In this document: positions 1 through 7,759 of the stretch, one piece after another
Layout: each line of letters starts with the position of its first letter
Position numbering within the stretch: position 1 is the first letter of the stretch
Source of the DNA: UBA2396 sp038042175
Lineage (GTDB): Bacteria; Planctomycetota; Phycisphaerae; Phycisphaerales; UBA1924
Direction of reading: 5' to 3'
Length of the DNA stretch: 64,000 nt
Assembly: GCA_964358855.1 (NCBI GenBank)
Contig: CAYHQQ010000004.1
Coordinates: 1-64,000, forward strand
Made by a program: the position numbers and the translations under genes
The notes under the pieces: generated by a model
Told to the model about the DNA's origin: nothing
The model's input: only the letters and a program-made list of their open reading frames with translations
Databases searched by the model: none

Positions 1-1774
1 GGGGGGTGGGGGGGTGGGGGCGGGGGGGGTGGGGGGGGGGTGGGGGTGGTCGGGGGGCTTTGGGGGCTGTCGCGGCGCCGGGCTGCTTGGCTCGAATCGC
101 TTCGAGGGCCGGGGCTTCGCCAAAGAACGTCACGCCGGGCTCGGAGGGCGCGAGGGGGGTCGAATAGTAGATGACGGGGTTCTTGGACTTTGCTTTGGCT
201 GCGGTTCCGGCCTTGGCGGCGGGTGCGAGGGCGTTGCCGCGCGTCGTGGCGGTGCTGGTTGACTGCTCCGAGTCGGGCGGGCAGGCAAGCCCGGGCAGGA
301 CGAAGGTCCCGGCCGTGAGAACGATCGTCGCGACGCACGCGCCGATCAGGGACATCTTTGGAGCCGCTCTTTCTGTCATCACCATTGTGATTCTCCTTGC
401 CAATCGCTTGGCTGAACTGGACACCGCACCGAGCCACGGTCCACCCGTGCTCCCACTCGAACTCAGATAAGATTTGGTCACGATCAGGGCCGACGCGTAG
501 GCGCGGCGATCGGACGGGAAGAGGCTGGTGACCCATGCGTCGCAGGAGGCCTCGGCCTCGTCGTGGAGACGGCGGCGTGCCCACCAGACGACGGGATGCC
601 ACCAGTAGACGGCGCCGATGGCGGCCTGGACCCAGCATGAAAGATGGTCGCCGCGCCGCACGTGCGCGAGTTCGTGCACGAGCACGGCCCGGCGTGAATC
701 CTGGTCGAGCGTTCGCCACAGCGGGGCCGGAAGGACCAGCAGCGGGCGCAGCCCGCACCAGATCATCGGGGACACCGCGGCGTCGACGAAGACGGTCCTT
801 GGCATGCGGGAGAGGCCCAGCGTGTCGCCGACCTGGCGGACGGTTCTTTGCACGTCGGGACCGGCCGGAGTCGCCTGGCCGATCCAGCGTCGGGCGACGA
901 CGGTGCGAGCCAGGCTCATCGCGATGAGCAGGATGGCGCCGCCGAACCAGACGGTTCCGGGAACGCGCGGGAGGGCGGCGATCGCGTCGCGAACGCCCAC
1001 CAGCCGAACGAGCCAGGCCCGCACCTCGTGCCAGCCTGAGGGCGGCGCGGTCGCGACATCGCGAGACTCGGGGCTCGCGGGCGCCGCAAGCGACGGTTTT
1101 GTCGCGGCGTTGTCGGCAGAGATGGAGATGGATTGTGAGGACGAATGGGGCGTTGGCGACGGCGCTTGGGGGCCGGAGATTGGCGGAGACCACTCAAGCG
1201 GGGCGAGCACAGGGAATCCCTGGTTGTCCTGGGCAAGATCGTGTTGGAGGGGCGGGGTGTACAGATCCGCATCGGGTGCGGCGATGGAACGGTTGTCGTC
1301 GGCTGGCGTGTTGGACGCCCGCCACGCCGGCGTGGGCGAGGGGGGGGCGGTGTTCCGGGACGAGGCAAGGTTGCTGAGATTCGGCACTGAGCGGTCCGGG
1401 CGCGGCGGATCGAGCGACTCGACCATGGAGGCGACGGGCTCGGGAACTGAGAGGGGGGGCGTCGCCCGGACCGTCGTGTCGGCGGCCGGCTGTGCGGGAG
1501 CGGACGGGCGGGTGTCGTGCTTTGGGAGCGGGAGCACGGCATCGGCGGCGGCGATGAGGCGGTCGGAGCGGAACCAGTGCGGGGTCCAGATCCACATGCC
1601 GATGGCGGGGGTCACGAACGATGCGAGCACGGCGAACCAGAGCATGTGTCTGGTCGCGGGGCGAAGGCTCTTGCATCGGCAGGCCCCGCCGACGAGCAGC
1701 GCCAGGGGCGTGGCCGCAAGGCCGCCCAGCCAGAGCAGATCGGCGGTTCGTGAGATGATCTCGGCAGTTCCCAT
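1..1774 (-). CDS. M56 (BlaR1/MecR1-type) metallopeptidase, 3' end beyond window
   Basis: Reading from the ATG at 1774 the frame stays open to the left edge, about 591 codons, so the C-terminus is missing. An N-terminal membrane region is followed by a Pro/Ser-rich linker (about residues 90-270), more hydrophobic segments, and the zinc-protease motif HELAH at residues 367-371 in the context LVHELAHVRRGDHLSCW. The end visible at the left edge is almost pure proline, coded by G-runs on the + strand. M56 proteins of this type are membrane-bound sensors or proteases that inactivate a partner BlaI repressor. The BlaI-type gene lies 59 bases upstream in the same direction, so the two form a standard repressor-antirepressor operon. 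The inducing signal cannot be read from the sequence; no penicillin-binding sensor domain is visible in the part present. Confidence 0.85.
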   Translation of the reverse strand, partial: MGTAEIISRTADLLWLGGLAATPLALLVGGACRCKSLRPATRHMLWFAVLASFVTPAIGMWIWTPHWFRSDRLIAAADAVLPLPKHDTRPSAPAQPAADTTVRATPPLSVPEPVASMVESLDPPRPDRSVPNLSNLASSRNTAPPSPTPAWRASNTPADDNRSIAAPDADLYTPPLQHDLAQDNQGFPVLAPLEWSPPISGPQAPSPTPHSSSQSISISADNAATKPSLAAPASPESRDVATAPPSGWHEVRAWLVRLVGVRDAIAALPRVPGTVWFGGAILLIAMSLARTVVARRWIGQATPAGPDVQRTVRQVGDTLGLSRMPRTVFVDAAVSPMIWCGLRPLLVLPAPLWRTLDQDSRRAVLVHELAHVRRGDHLSCWVQAAIGAVYWWHPVVWWARRRLHDEAEASCDAWVTSLFPSDRRAYASALIVTKSYLSSSGSTGGPWLGAVSSSAKRLARRITMVMTERAAPKMSLIGACVATIVLTAGTFVLPGLACPPDSEQSTSTATTRGNALAPAAKAGTAAKAKSKNPVIYYSTPLAPSEPGVTFFGEAPALEAIRAKQPGAATAPKAPRPPPPPPHPPRPHPPTP

Positions 1775-1833
1775 CGTGGTGCTCCGTCAGAGACGCTGGG
1801 GCCTTGTCACGGGAATCTAGTTCGTCTTGGTAT

Positions 1834-2223
1834 CTAGTTCGGCTTGGTATCGAGGTCGTCGATGAGCTTTCGAAGTTGCGCGATCTCGCCTGGGGAGAAT
1901 TTTTCGTTCTCGATGAGTTGGAGCAGCATGGGGGCGGCGGCTCCGTCGTAGAGTTGGTCGACGAGAGATCTGATGCGCGAGGCGCTGACGCTCTGGCGGG
2001 AAATCCGTGCGCGGTAGACATATGCCGTGTCGCGTTTGTCGCTGGCGACGACGTTTTTCTGCTCGAGCCGGGTGAGGAAGGTGAGGACGGTGGTGTAGGC
2101 GACCATGCGTCCGCGGTCGTGGAGGCGTTTCATGACGTCGCGGACGGTGAGGGGGCCGTCGTCCCAGAGGACCCGCATGACCGCGAGTTCAGCTTCACCG
2201 AGTTCTACAGGTTTCTTGGCCAT
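1834..2223 (-). CDS. BlaI/MecI/CopY-family transcriptional repressor
   Basis: 129-residue winged-helix protein of the usual BlaI/MecI length. The N-terminus (ELGEAELAVMRVLWDDGPLT) and the recognition-helix region (YTTVLTFLTRLEQKNVV) match the family; the C-terminal third (SLVDQLYDG...LIENEKFSPGEIAQLRKLID) is the helical dimerisation region. It represses its own operon and the M56 peptidase gene that follows 59 bases downstream. The predicted operator sits in its own promoter at 2275-2289. Planctomycete genomes carry many such pairs; the regulated cargo here is not identifiable. Confidence 0.92.
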   Translation of the reverse strand: MAKKPVELGEAELAVMRVLWDDGPLTVRDVMKRLHDRGRMVAYTTVLTFLTRLEQKNVVASDKRDTAYVYRARISRQSVSASRIRSLVDQLYDGAAAPMLLQLIENEKFSPGEIAQLRKLIDDLDTKPN

Positions 2224-2268
2224 CTGGTTTTGCCGTGTTTGCCGGACGCCTACTACCGTTGTCGTTGA

Positions 2269-2297
2269 AGAATACTACAAGCGTCGTAGGCTGTCAA
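2269..2297 (-). promoter_or_regulatory. Sigma70-type promoter with BlaI-type operator in its spacer
   Basis: On the minus strand, TTGACA (2297-2292) is followed after exactly 17 bases by TATTCT (2274-2269), 46 bases before the repressor start codon. The spacer contains the imperfect palindrome CTACGACGCTTGTAG (2289-2275), with outer CTAC/GTAG arms typical of BlaI/MecI/CopY operators (core TACA-NN-TGTA). A weaker half-site resembling it lies at 2250-2264. Binding there would block polymerase, giving autoregulation. Confidence 0.72.
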
Positions 2298-2418
2298 GCC
2301 AAATGTGTCAAATTTCCAATTGAGGCTCGCGAAGAGCGAATTGGGGCGGGCTGCGCAACTTTCGCGCGTTTGACCGGGCGACGGGAACCAGCCCTGAGAG
2401 AGAGCACCGGACGATCGA

Positions 2419-2438
2419 CCCGGGGCCCGCGCCCCGGG
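2419..2438. other. GC-rich hairpin downstream of tRNA-Leu
   Basis: CCCGGGGC (2419-2426), loop CCGC, GCCCCGGG (2431-2438): a perfect 8 bp stem about 90 bases past the tRNA 3' end. There is no T-run on either strand, so it is at best a factor-dependent or processing signal for the tRNA transcript. Confidence 0.3.
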
Positions 2439-2526
2439 GCGTTGGGGCGCTCGAGGCGGCTGGTGCGTGCACCTTTTAATATCGAAGTTGAGCGGCCAGG
2501 GCGGGGCGTCACCCGATCCACACGAA

Positions 2527-2613
2527 TGGGCCCGGTGGGATTTGAACCCACACGCCGGTGTAACCCGACCGCGGATTTTAAGTCCGCTGCGTCTGCCGTT
2601 CCGCCACGGGGCC
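2527..2613 (-). tRNA. tRNA-Leu (anticodon TAA), chimeric acceptor stem
   Basis: 87-base tRNA on the minus strand with class-II features: D-arm GGCGGAACGGCAGACGC, anticodon stem GCGGA/TCCGC around loop CTTAAAA (anticodon TAA, Leu-UUA), a long variable arm, and T-arm GTGGG-TTCAAAT-CCCAC. Discriminator A73 is encoded; CCA is not. The acceptor stem pairs GGCCCCG with CGGGCCC, leaving one C3-C70 mismatch. Bases 2576-2613 (anticodon loop to the 5' end) are the sequence repeated at the two downstream island junctions. The present 5' half has therefore probably been delivered by the adjacent island. Confidence 0.9.
2576..2613 (+). repeat. tRNA-derived attachment core, copy 1 (inside tRNA-Leu)
   Basis: Starts TTTTAAGTCCGCTGCG, which is the reverse complement of the anticodon loop plus the 5' side of its stem, and runs to the tRNA 5' end. 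Its first 35 bases are identical to copies at 17790 and 36612; 38 bases are identical to the 36612 copy. Similarity to the other two copies begins exactly at the first base of the 7-base anticodon loop, as expected if tyrosine-recombinase crossover occurs across that loop. Confidence 0.75.
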
Positions 2614-2621
2614 AAAGGCTT

Positions 2622-2789
2622 GATTCTACGGAAGTTACTGCGATTCTGGAGGCTCTGAATACCGGTGATTGTGGGCGTCTAGGCGTTCTGCTTGGCGCTT
2701 ACGACGAGCTGCTCGGGAGCATTGTGGCTGCGTGGCCGGGCTTGTCCATTGAGCAGAGGCGCGCCGTCTGCGTTCTCTTGGGTGTGTAG
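2622..2789 (+). other. Conserved 55-codon frame at left end of island A
   Basis: Directly after the tRNA core an open frame reads DSTEVTAILEALNTG..GRLGVLLGAYDELLG, then IVAAWPGLSIEQRRAV, to a stop at 2789. The frame following the second core (17837-18004) has the same length to its stop and similar residues; the one after the third core is interrupted. Differences between copies include silent third-position changes, so it has evolved as coding sequence. It has no start codon of its own and its frame relative to the core is not conserved, so it may be the tail of a once longer island-end gene. Function unknown. Confidence 0.45.
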
Positions 2790-3066
2790 CCATCCAATCG
2801 CTTCCGGTGTCGGTTTTTCGTGCGCGATGTCCGTCCCGAGACGCCGGCAGAGGGCGCGGGCATCGGGATGCGCACCCCGCGTTGAAACGGTATGGGCGTG
2901 GGACGAGCCCCGCGAATTGCGCCCCGCAGCCGAAACGTCCATCAAGCCCAGCCTCTGATTGTCTCCCATTTGCAGGAATTATCCGCCTTCGGTGGGCCTG
3001 CTTTCGCCCGAACTTTAGCGTCGTTTGAACGGTACAATGTGGATACGAGACGCCTCCTAAGCCCCA

Positions 3067-3516
3067 ATGCTCCGAACCAGTTCATTTCGGCCCCTCATCG
3101 CGCTGTTCTTGGCAGCTTGGATGCCGTTCTGTTGCTGTAGCCTGAACACGTTGGTGAGCGTCTGCCAGGCGTGCGATGAGCATGGAGACGATGACGACGT
3201 GGCTGCGTGCCATCATGGCGCGGCAGACTCTCACACCGCTGGAACGGGGCACCACGACGAGGATTCCAGCCCGGGTCACCAAGACCAGCCCAAGCGCGAT
3301 CAAGGGCCGTGTACCTGCGATAAGTCCAAGCAGACCACGATCGGCGTCGATAAGAACACCATCGAGTTGCCCACTCCAGTCGTGGCCTATGTGCTGCCGG
3401 AGTGGGAGGCGGTTTGGTTGCCCCACAGCGATTCGCTCGCCCTCAGCAGCGAAAACCAGGCCCTGCGCAAGCCGGCCACCTCGCTCCTGCGCCAGCACTG
3501 CGCGCTCATCGTCTAG
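3067..3516 (+). CDS. Exported Cys/His-rich protein, first gene of copper operon
   Basis: 149 residues. An N-terminal hydrophobic segment (FRPLIALFLAAWMPFCCCS) looks like a signal peptide. A middle section of about 70 residues is rich in His, Asp and Cys (CQACDEHGDDDD, CHHGAADSH, CTCDKSK), the usual look of a low-affinity periplasmic metal buffer. The C-terminal 50 residues lack such motifs. Proteins of the same size and layout open the two operons of island B (18300, 25859), so this is a recurrent leader component of these efflux operons. I do not recognise the family. The start is the first ATG; no strong ribosome-binding site is visible. Confidence 0.7.
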   Translation: MLRTSSFRPLIALFLAAWMPFCCCSLNTLVSVCQACDEHGDDDDVAACHHGAADSHTAGTGHHDEDSSPGHQDQPKRDQGPCTCDKSKQTTIGVDKNTIELPTPVVAYVLPEWEAVWLPHSDSLALSSENQALRKPATSLLRQHCALIV

Positions 3517-3749
3517 CAAATCGCCACTGCGCTGCCCCTTCCTGGGCGTGAAGCGCGACCGTGCGCCAGCGTAGGACGCCGCTCTCGCATCTCGACTGCG
3601 CTTGGTGGCGATCTGCCCCCGAACAACCTGAAGTCTGCCGCGAGTCCGTTGTTCTACGCGGCCGAGACGTGGTCCCGTTTCCAAACCCTCACCCGGGTGC
3701 GGTTCGCGCGAGTAAGCCCGAACTGACACCCCCATCAAGGAACCTGTCC

Positions 3750-4529
3750 ATGAACCCGATTCGTGAAGTCCGTTGGATGATCGCGGCCGTGACCGTTGTC
3801 ACAATGGGCGCTGGGGCCGCTCTCGCCCAGCCCCATGACACCCACCAGCCCAAGCACCCCGACGAGCATGCCACGCCAGCGAAGGAAGCCAAGGCGGATG
3901 ATCGCGTTGGCGATCCCTACCCGCTCGACACCTGTCCCATCACCGGCAAGAAGCTCGGCTCGATGGGTGATCCCGTCGTGAAGCGCTACGACGGTCGCGA
4001 GGTGCGCTTCTGCTGCTCCGCGTGCCCTGAGAAGTTCGAGAAGGACCAGGCCGCCAACTTCGCCAAGATCGACGAGAAGATCATCAAGGATCAAGGACCG
4101 CTCTACCCGCTCAAGTCTTCGATCGTGACCGGCAAGGACCTCCCCGCGAAGCCGTACGAGTTCGCCTATGGCAATCGTCTCGTTCGGCTCGGGGCCGAGA
4201 GCGAGAAGGCAGACTTCCTCAAAGACCCCAAGAAACACCTCGTCAAGCTCGACAAAGCTCTGGTTGAGCAGCAGGGCAAGGACTATGCACTCAAGACTTG
4301 TCCAGTAAGCAAGGAGGAGTTCGGCGGCGACATGGGCGAGCCGGTCGACCTCGTGATTGCGGGGCGCCTCGTGCGGCTCTGCTGCAAAGCGTGCAAGAAG
4401 GACGTCGAGAAAGACCCGGCGAAGTTCGTCGCGATCGTTGACGCGGCGCAACGAGGCAACAAAGCCAAGCCGGAAGCAGGCCACAAAACGAAGGACGGTC
4501 ATGACGACCATAAGCACGGGGGCGGCTGA
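3750..4529 (+). CDS. Exported protein with YHS/TRASH-like metal-binding modules
   Basis: 259 residues with a signal peptide (to about residue 26, ending GAALAQ). Two clear modules follow: CPITGKKLGSMGDP...VRFCCSACPEKFEKD (about 60-100) and CPVSKEEFGGDMGEP...VRLCCKACKKDVEKD (about 190-230). Each has a Cys-Pro start and a later CC-x2-C, as in YHS/TRASH domains. A degenerate middle module (VTGKDLP...) has lost its cysteines. The tail is His-rich (GHDDHKHGGG). The likely role is periplasmic binding or delivery of copper to the efflux pump encoded just downstream. The ATG at 3750 was chosen because it directly precedes the signal peptide and has AAGGAA upstream; the frame stays open further upstream. 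Confidence 0.8.
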   Translation: MNPIREVRWMIAAVTVVTMGAGAALAQPHDTHQPKHPDEHATPAKEAKADDRVGDPYPLDTCPITGKKLGSMGDPVVKRYDGREVRFCCSACPEKFEKDQAANFAKIDEKIIKDQGPLYPLKSSIVTGKDLPAKPYEFAYGNRLVRLGAESEKADFLKDPKKHLVKLDKALVEQQGKDYALKTCPVSKEEFGGDMGEPVDLVIAGRLVRLCCKACKKDVEKDPAKFVAIVDAAQRGNKAKPEAGHKTKDGHDDHKHGGG

Positions 4530-4661
4530 TGCCCCCGCGCGTGAGAGCCTCTCCAATCACTTCCTCACCCGAAACAGCAAAGTTGGAGATCGCGGCCGCG
4601 CGGCCGGGTAGCTTCCCACGCAGACCGACCGATTACAGTTCACGACAATGAGGTGCTCACG

Positions 4662-6038
4662 ATGGCAATGAACAACAGATTGGCCTCGCACACGATTGGT
4701 GTTGCATTTGTCGTGGTCTTGGCAGGTTGCACCGGCACGCCCACGGCTTCGGAGCGACAGGCCAGAGCCGACGTCGACGCGGTGCGTTCGATGTACCGCC
4801 CGGGCGATGCGAAGCCGACGCTCCCGAACCTCTCGAAGGACTCGCCCCTCGCCGACTACCTGCGCTTCGCCATGCTCAACAACCCGAGGGTCGAGGCTGA
4901 GTACTACGCGTGGGCGGCGTCGGTCGAGCGGATCACGGGAGCAAGGTCTTTGCCCGACCCGCGGATTACCTTCGAGGCCGACATCACGAGCATGCTCGAA
5001 ACCGTCATGCCCGGCCTGATGATTGACCTTCCCGGCCCCGGCAAGCTGCGCGCTGCGGGCGATGTCGCGACGGGTGAATCCCGCGCGTCGTACTTCAGGT
5101 TTGAGATCGAGGTGCTCCGAACCGCGATGGCGCTCAAGTCCTCGTACTTCCGCCTGCACTTCCTCGAAGACACGCTCCGCGTGCAGCGGGAAACGCTGGC
5201 TCTTCTGGAAGACCTAGAGACTCAGGCCCAGCAGCAGGTCGCGGCGGGCCGGAGCGGCATACAGGATGTGCTCCGTGCCCAGATCGACCGTGAGCAACTC
5301 CTGACGCAGATCGCCAATCTGGAAGACTCACGGGGCGTGCTTCTCGCCGAGTTCCGTGCCGCGCTGGGGCTGCGCCCCGATGACTCGACCGTGCCGGCCC
5401 CAGACACATTTGAAGCGTCGCCACCTCCGCCGCCAGCGGACCAGATCCTCGCCCTCGCCGCGGCCCACAATCCGAAGCTGCGGCAGATGGAGGCGGAGGT
5501 GCGGCGGGGCGAGGCGATGATCGACCTCGCGAGGACCAGCCGCGTGCCGGACTTTTCGATCGGCATCATGGCGGACGTGAAGGCCAGCCCGGTGATGTGG
5601 CGTCCGACGGGGAGTATCACGCTCCCGATCTGGCGCGACAAGATCGCCGCCGAGATCGCCGCGGCGCAGCTGGAGAAGCGATCGTCCGAAGCGAGGCTCT
5701 CCGCCGAGCAGATCGGAGTGGCGGCGGACTTGGCGTCGATGCTCTATATGTACCGCGAGAGTACTCGAAACATCGACCTGTACTCGGTGACGCTGCTGCC
5801 CAAGGCACGCCAGTCGCTCGATGCCGCACGTTCGGGCTACGCGGCGGGGCGCTCATCCTTCCTCGATGTTATCGACGCAGAGCGTCAGTTACTGGTCTTC
5901 GACCTCTCGCTTGTCGAGGCTCGCACGCAGCGCGAGCTGTCACTGGCGTCACTCTCGCTTCTCATCGCCGGCACCGCGCCCGAGGGTGCTCCCATCTTGC
6001 CGACCGCTCCTGCCCCGTCAAAGGAGGCCAACCCGTGA
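4662..6038 (+). CDS. TolC-family outer-membrane efflux lipoprotein (CusC/CzcC type)
   Basis: 458 residues. The N-terminus ends in a lipobox (VVVLAGC), so it is probably an outer-membrane lipoprotein. Two related long helical halves follow, each ending in a typical TolC segment; the second contains GYAAGRSSFLDVIDAERQLL, a strong family signature. It forms the outer-membrane channel of the tripartite pump with the adaptor and RND genes that follow. The ATG at 4662 is preceded by GAGGTG at suitable distance; an in-frame GTG at 4653 is less likely. The stop overlaps the GTG start of the adaptor gene by 4 bases, implying translational coupling. Confidence 0.9.
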   Translation: MAMNNRLASHTIGVAFVVVLAGCTGTPTASERQARADVDAVRSMYRPGDAKPTLPNLSKDSPLADYLRFAMLNNPRVEAEYYAWAASVERITGARSLPDPRITFEADITSMLETVMPGLMIDLPGPGKLRAAGDVATGESRASYFRFEIEVLRTAMALKSSYFRLHFLEDTLRVQRETLALLEDLETQAQQQVAAGRSGIQDVLRAQIDREQLLTQIANLEDSRGVLLAEFRAALGLRPDDSTVPAPDTFEASPPPPPADQILALAAAHNPKLRQMEAEVRRGEAMIDLARTSRVPDFSIGIMADVKASPVMWRPTGSITLPIWRDKIAAEIAAAQLEKRSSEARLSAEQIGVAADLASMLYMYRESTRNIDLYSVTLLPKARQSLDAARSGYAAGRSSFLDVIDAERQLLVFDLSLVEARTQRELSLASLSLLIAGTAPEGAPILPTAPAPSKEANP

Positions 6039-7744
6039 AACGCCGCACCGCCATCGTCCTCGTGTCACTCGTCGTCCTCGTCGCGGCGGGGGCTGGGTAC
6101 CTCCTCGGCTCCGCCCGCTCGGGCTCAGGCGGACGATCGAACGTCCCCGGAGCCTCCGGAGGTATAGCCGATGCTCCATCGACGGCCAAGCAGGTCTACA
6201 CGTGCTCAATGCATCCGCAGGTGCGTCTCGACCAGCCGGGCAACTGTCCGATCTGCGAGATGCCGCTGATCCCCGCGGCGTCGGCCACCACGGCGGCCGG
6301 AGAGGCGCCGATGCTCCAACTCTCGGAGCACGCCGTGTCGATGGCCAGCGTCGAGACTGTCGCCATCGAGCGCCGGCCTCTTTCCCGCGACCTTCGTGCA
6401 GTCGGTCGCATCGAGTACAACGAATCGTCGCTCGCGACCATCACGCCGCGCGTCGACGGCTTCGCCGAGCGGCTCTTCGTGAGTTTCACCGGTGTTGAGA
6501 TCCGCAAGGGAGATCACCTCGCGGAGGTCTATAGCCCCGAGTTGCTTGTCGCGCAGCAGGAACTGCTCATCGCCATGCAGTCGGGGACCGGCAACTCGCT
6601 CGCCGAGGTGGCCAAGACCAAGCTGCGATTGCTCGGATTGACGGACCAGCAGGTCACGGACCTGGTCGAGAAGAAGCAGACCACGGACCGGGTGACGCTG
6701 TATTCGCCCATCAGCGGCACAGTCATCGAGAAGAGCATTGTCGAGAAAGCCTCGTTCAAGGCGGGCGACGCACTCTACCGCATCGCCAACCTTGACAGCG
6801 TGTGGGTCTACCTCGAAATCTACGAGTACGACCTCCCGTGGGTGCGCTACGGACAACAGGTGCGGATCACAGCCCAGGCGATCCCCGGGCGGACGTTCGA
6901 TGGAGTCGTGACGTTCGTGCAGCCAGTCGTCAATGAGCAGTCCCGCACTGTTCGTGTGCCGGTCTACGTGGACAACAAGGACCATGCCCTCAAGCCAGGC
7001 ATGTTCGTAACGGCGCTCATCGCCGCGGAACTCACCAGCGAGGGACGGGCCGCGCCAACGGGCGTCGAGGGACGCTACTCGTGCCCGATGCATCCCCAGG
7101 TTCTCGCGGAGGCGGCGGGAGAGTGCCCGATCTGCCAGATGCCGCTGGAGAAGATTCCGGATGGCGCGGCCGTCGCCGCTCCGGATCAGCACGCCGCCCA
7201 CGACACACCAACCCCCGCTACGTCCGTTCCGGTCGCGGCCAAGTACTACTGCCCCATGAAGTGCGAGGGCGAGAAGACGTATGACCAACCGGGGCGATGC
7301 CCAGTCTGCAACATGAAGCTCAAGGAGGTGCCGGTCGTGCCCGCGGCTGCTGCCCAGGGCTCGGGGGTGCTGGCCGTCCCCGTCTCCGCGGTGCTGGACA
7401 GCGGAACGCGGCAGATCGTGTACATCGAGAAATCGAGAGGGCTCTTCGAGCCGCGAGAGCTCACGCTCGGTCCACGCGCGGGCGAGTACTTCGCGGTGCT
7501 TGCGGGGCTCGTCGAGGGGGAGCGGGTGGTCACGCGGGGGAACTTCCTGATCGACAGCCAGTTCCAGGTCACCGGGCACCCCAGCCTTTTCTATCCCGGC
7601 GGGTTGCACGCTTCTATGGGCCACCAGCACGGAGGGACCGCCGCGCCCGGCGGCCCCAACGCTTCAACGCCCCCGGCTCCGCCGCCACCATCGGACGACA
7701 AATCACCTCCGCCCTCCCAATCACCGGCTGGCCACAAGCACTAA
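6035..7744 (+). CDS. cusB: RND periplasmic adaptor (CusB-like) with three heavy-metal-binding modules
   Basis: 569 residues from a GTG start overlapping the TolC gene (GTGA), preceded by AAGGAGG. It has an N-terminal membrane anchor (residues 5-25), then a first metal-binding module YTCSMHPQV...GNCPICEMPL (55-80), then the barrel/hairpin/lipoyl adaptor core. A second module, YSCPMHPQV...GECPICQMPLEK (about 347-375), and a variant third, YYCPMKCEGE...GRCPVCNMKLKEV (about 404-433), are inserted between the beta-barrel and the membrane-proximal domain, which ends LVEGERVVTRGNFLIDSQFQ. CusB-type adaptors usually have one such module or none. The tail is Pro/His-rich. It should link the inner-membrane pump to the outer channel and take up periplasmic Cu(I)/Ag(I). 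Confidence 0.88.
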   Translation: MKRRTAIVLVSLVVLVAAGAGYLLGSARSGSGGRSNVPGASGGIADAPSTAKQVYTCSMHPQVRLDQPGNCPICEMPLIPAASATTAAGEAPMLQLSEHAVSMASVETVAIERRPLSRDLRAVGRIEYNESSLATITPRVDGFAERLFVSFTGVEIRKGDHLAEVYSPELLVAQQELLIAMQSGTGNSLAEVAKTKLRLLGLTDQQVTDLVEKKQTTDRVTLYSPISGTVIEKSIVEKASFKAGDALYRIANLDSVWVYLEIYEYDLPWVRYGQQVRITAQAIPGRTFDGVVTFVQPVVNEQSRTVRVPVYVDNKDHALKPGMFVTALIAAELTSEGRAAPTGVEGRYSCPMHPQVLAEAAGECPICQMPLEKIPDGAAVAAPDQHAAHDTPTPATSVPVAAKYYCPMKCEGEKTYDQPGRCPVCNMKLKEVPVVPAAAAQGSGVLAVPVSAVLDSGTRQIVYIEKSRGLFEPRELTLGPRAGEYFAVLAGLVEGERVVTRGNFLIDSQFQVTGHPSLFYPGGLHASMGHQHGGTAAPGGPNASTPPAPPPPSDDKSPPPSQSPAGHKH

Positions 7745-7759
7745 ACGGAGGAGCGACTT

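Noticed and set aside
2526..2789. Continuous + strand frame reading through the tRNA (MGPVGFEPTRR...)
   Set aside because: It is antisense to tRNA-Leu; only the part after 2622 shows coding-type conservation.
5597..6034. Upstream extension of the CusB-like frame inside the TolC gene
   Set aside because: It overlaps a clear TolC coding frame; the GTG at 6035 has the ribosome-binding site and signal anchor.
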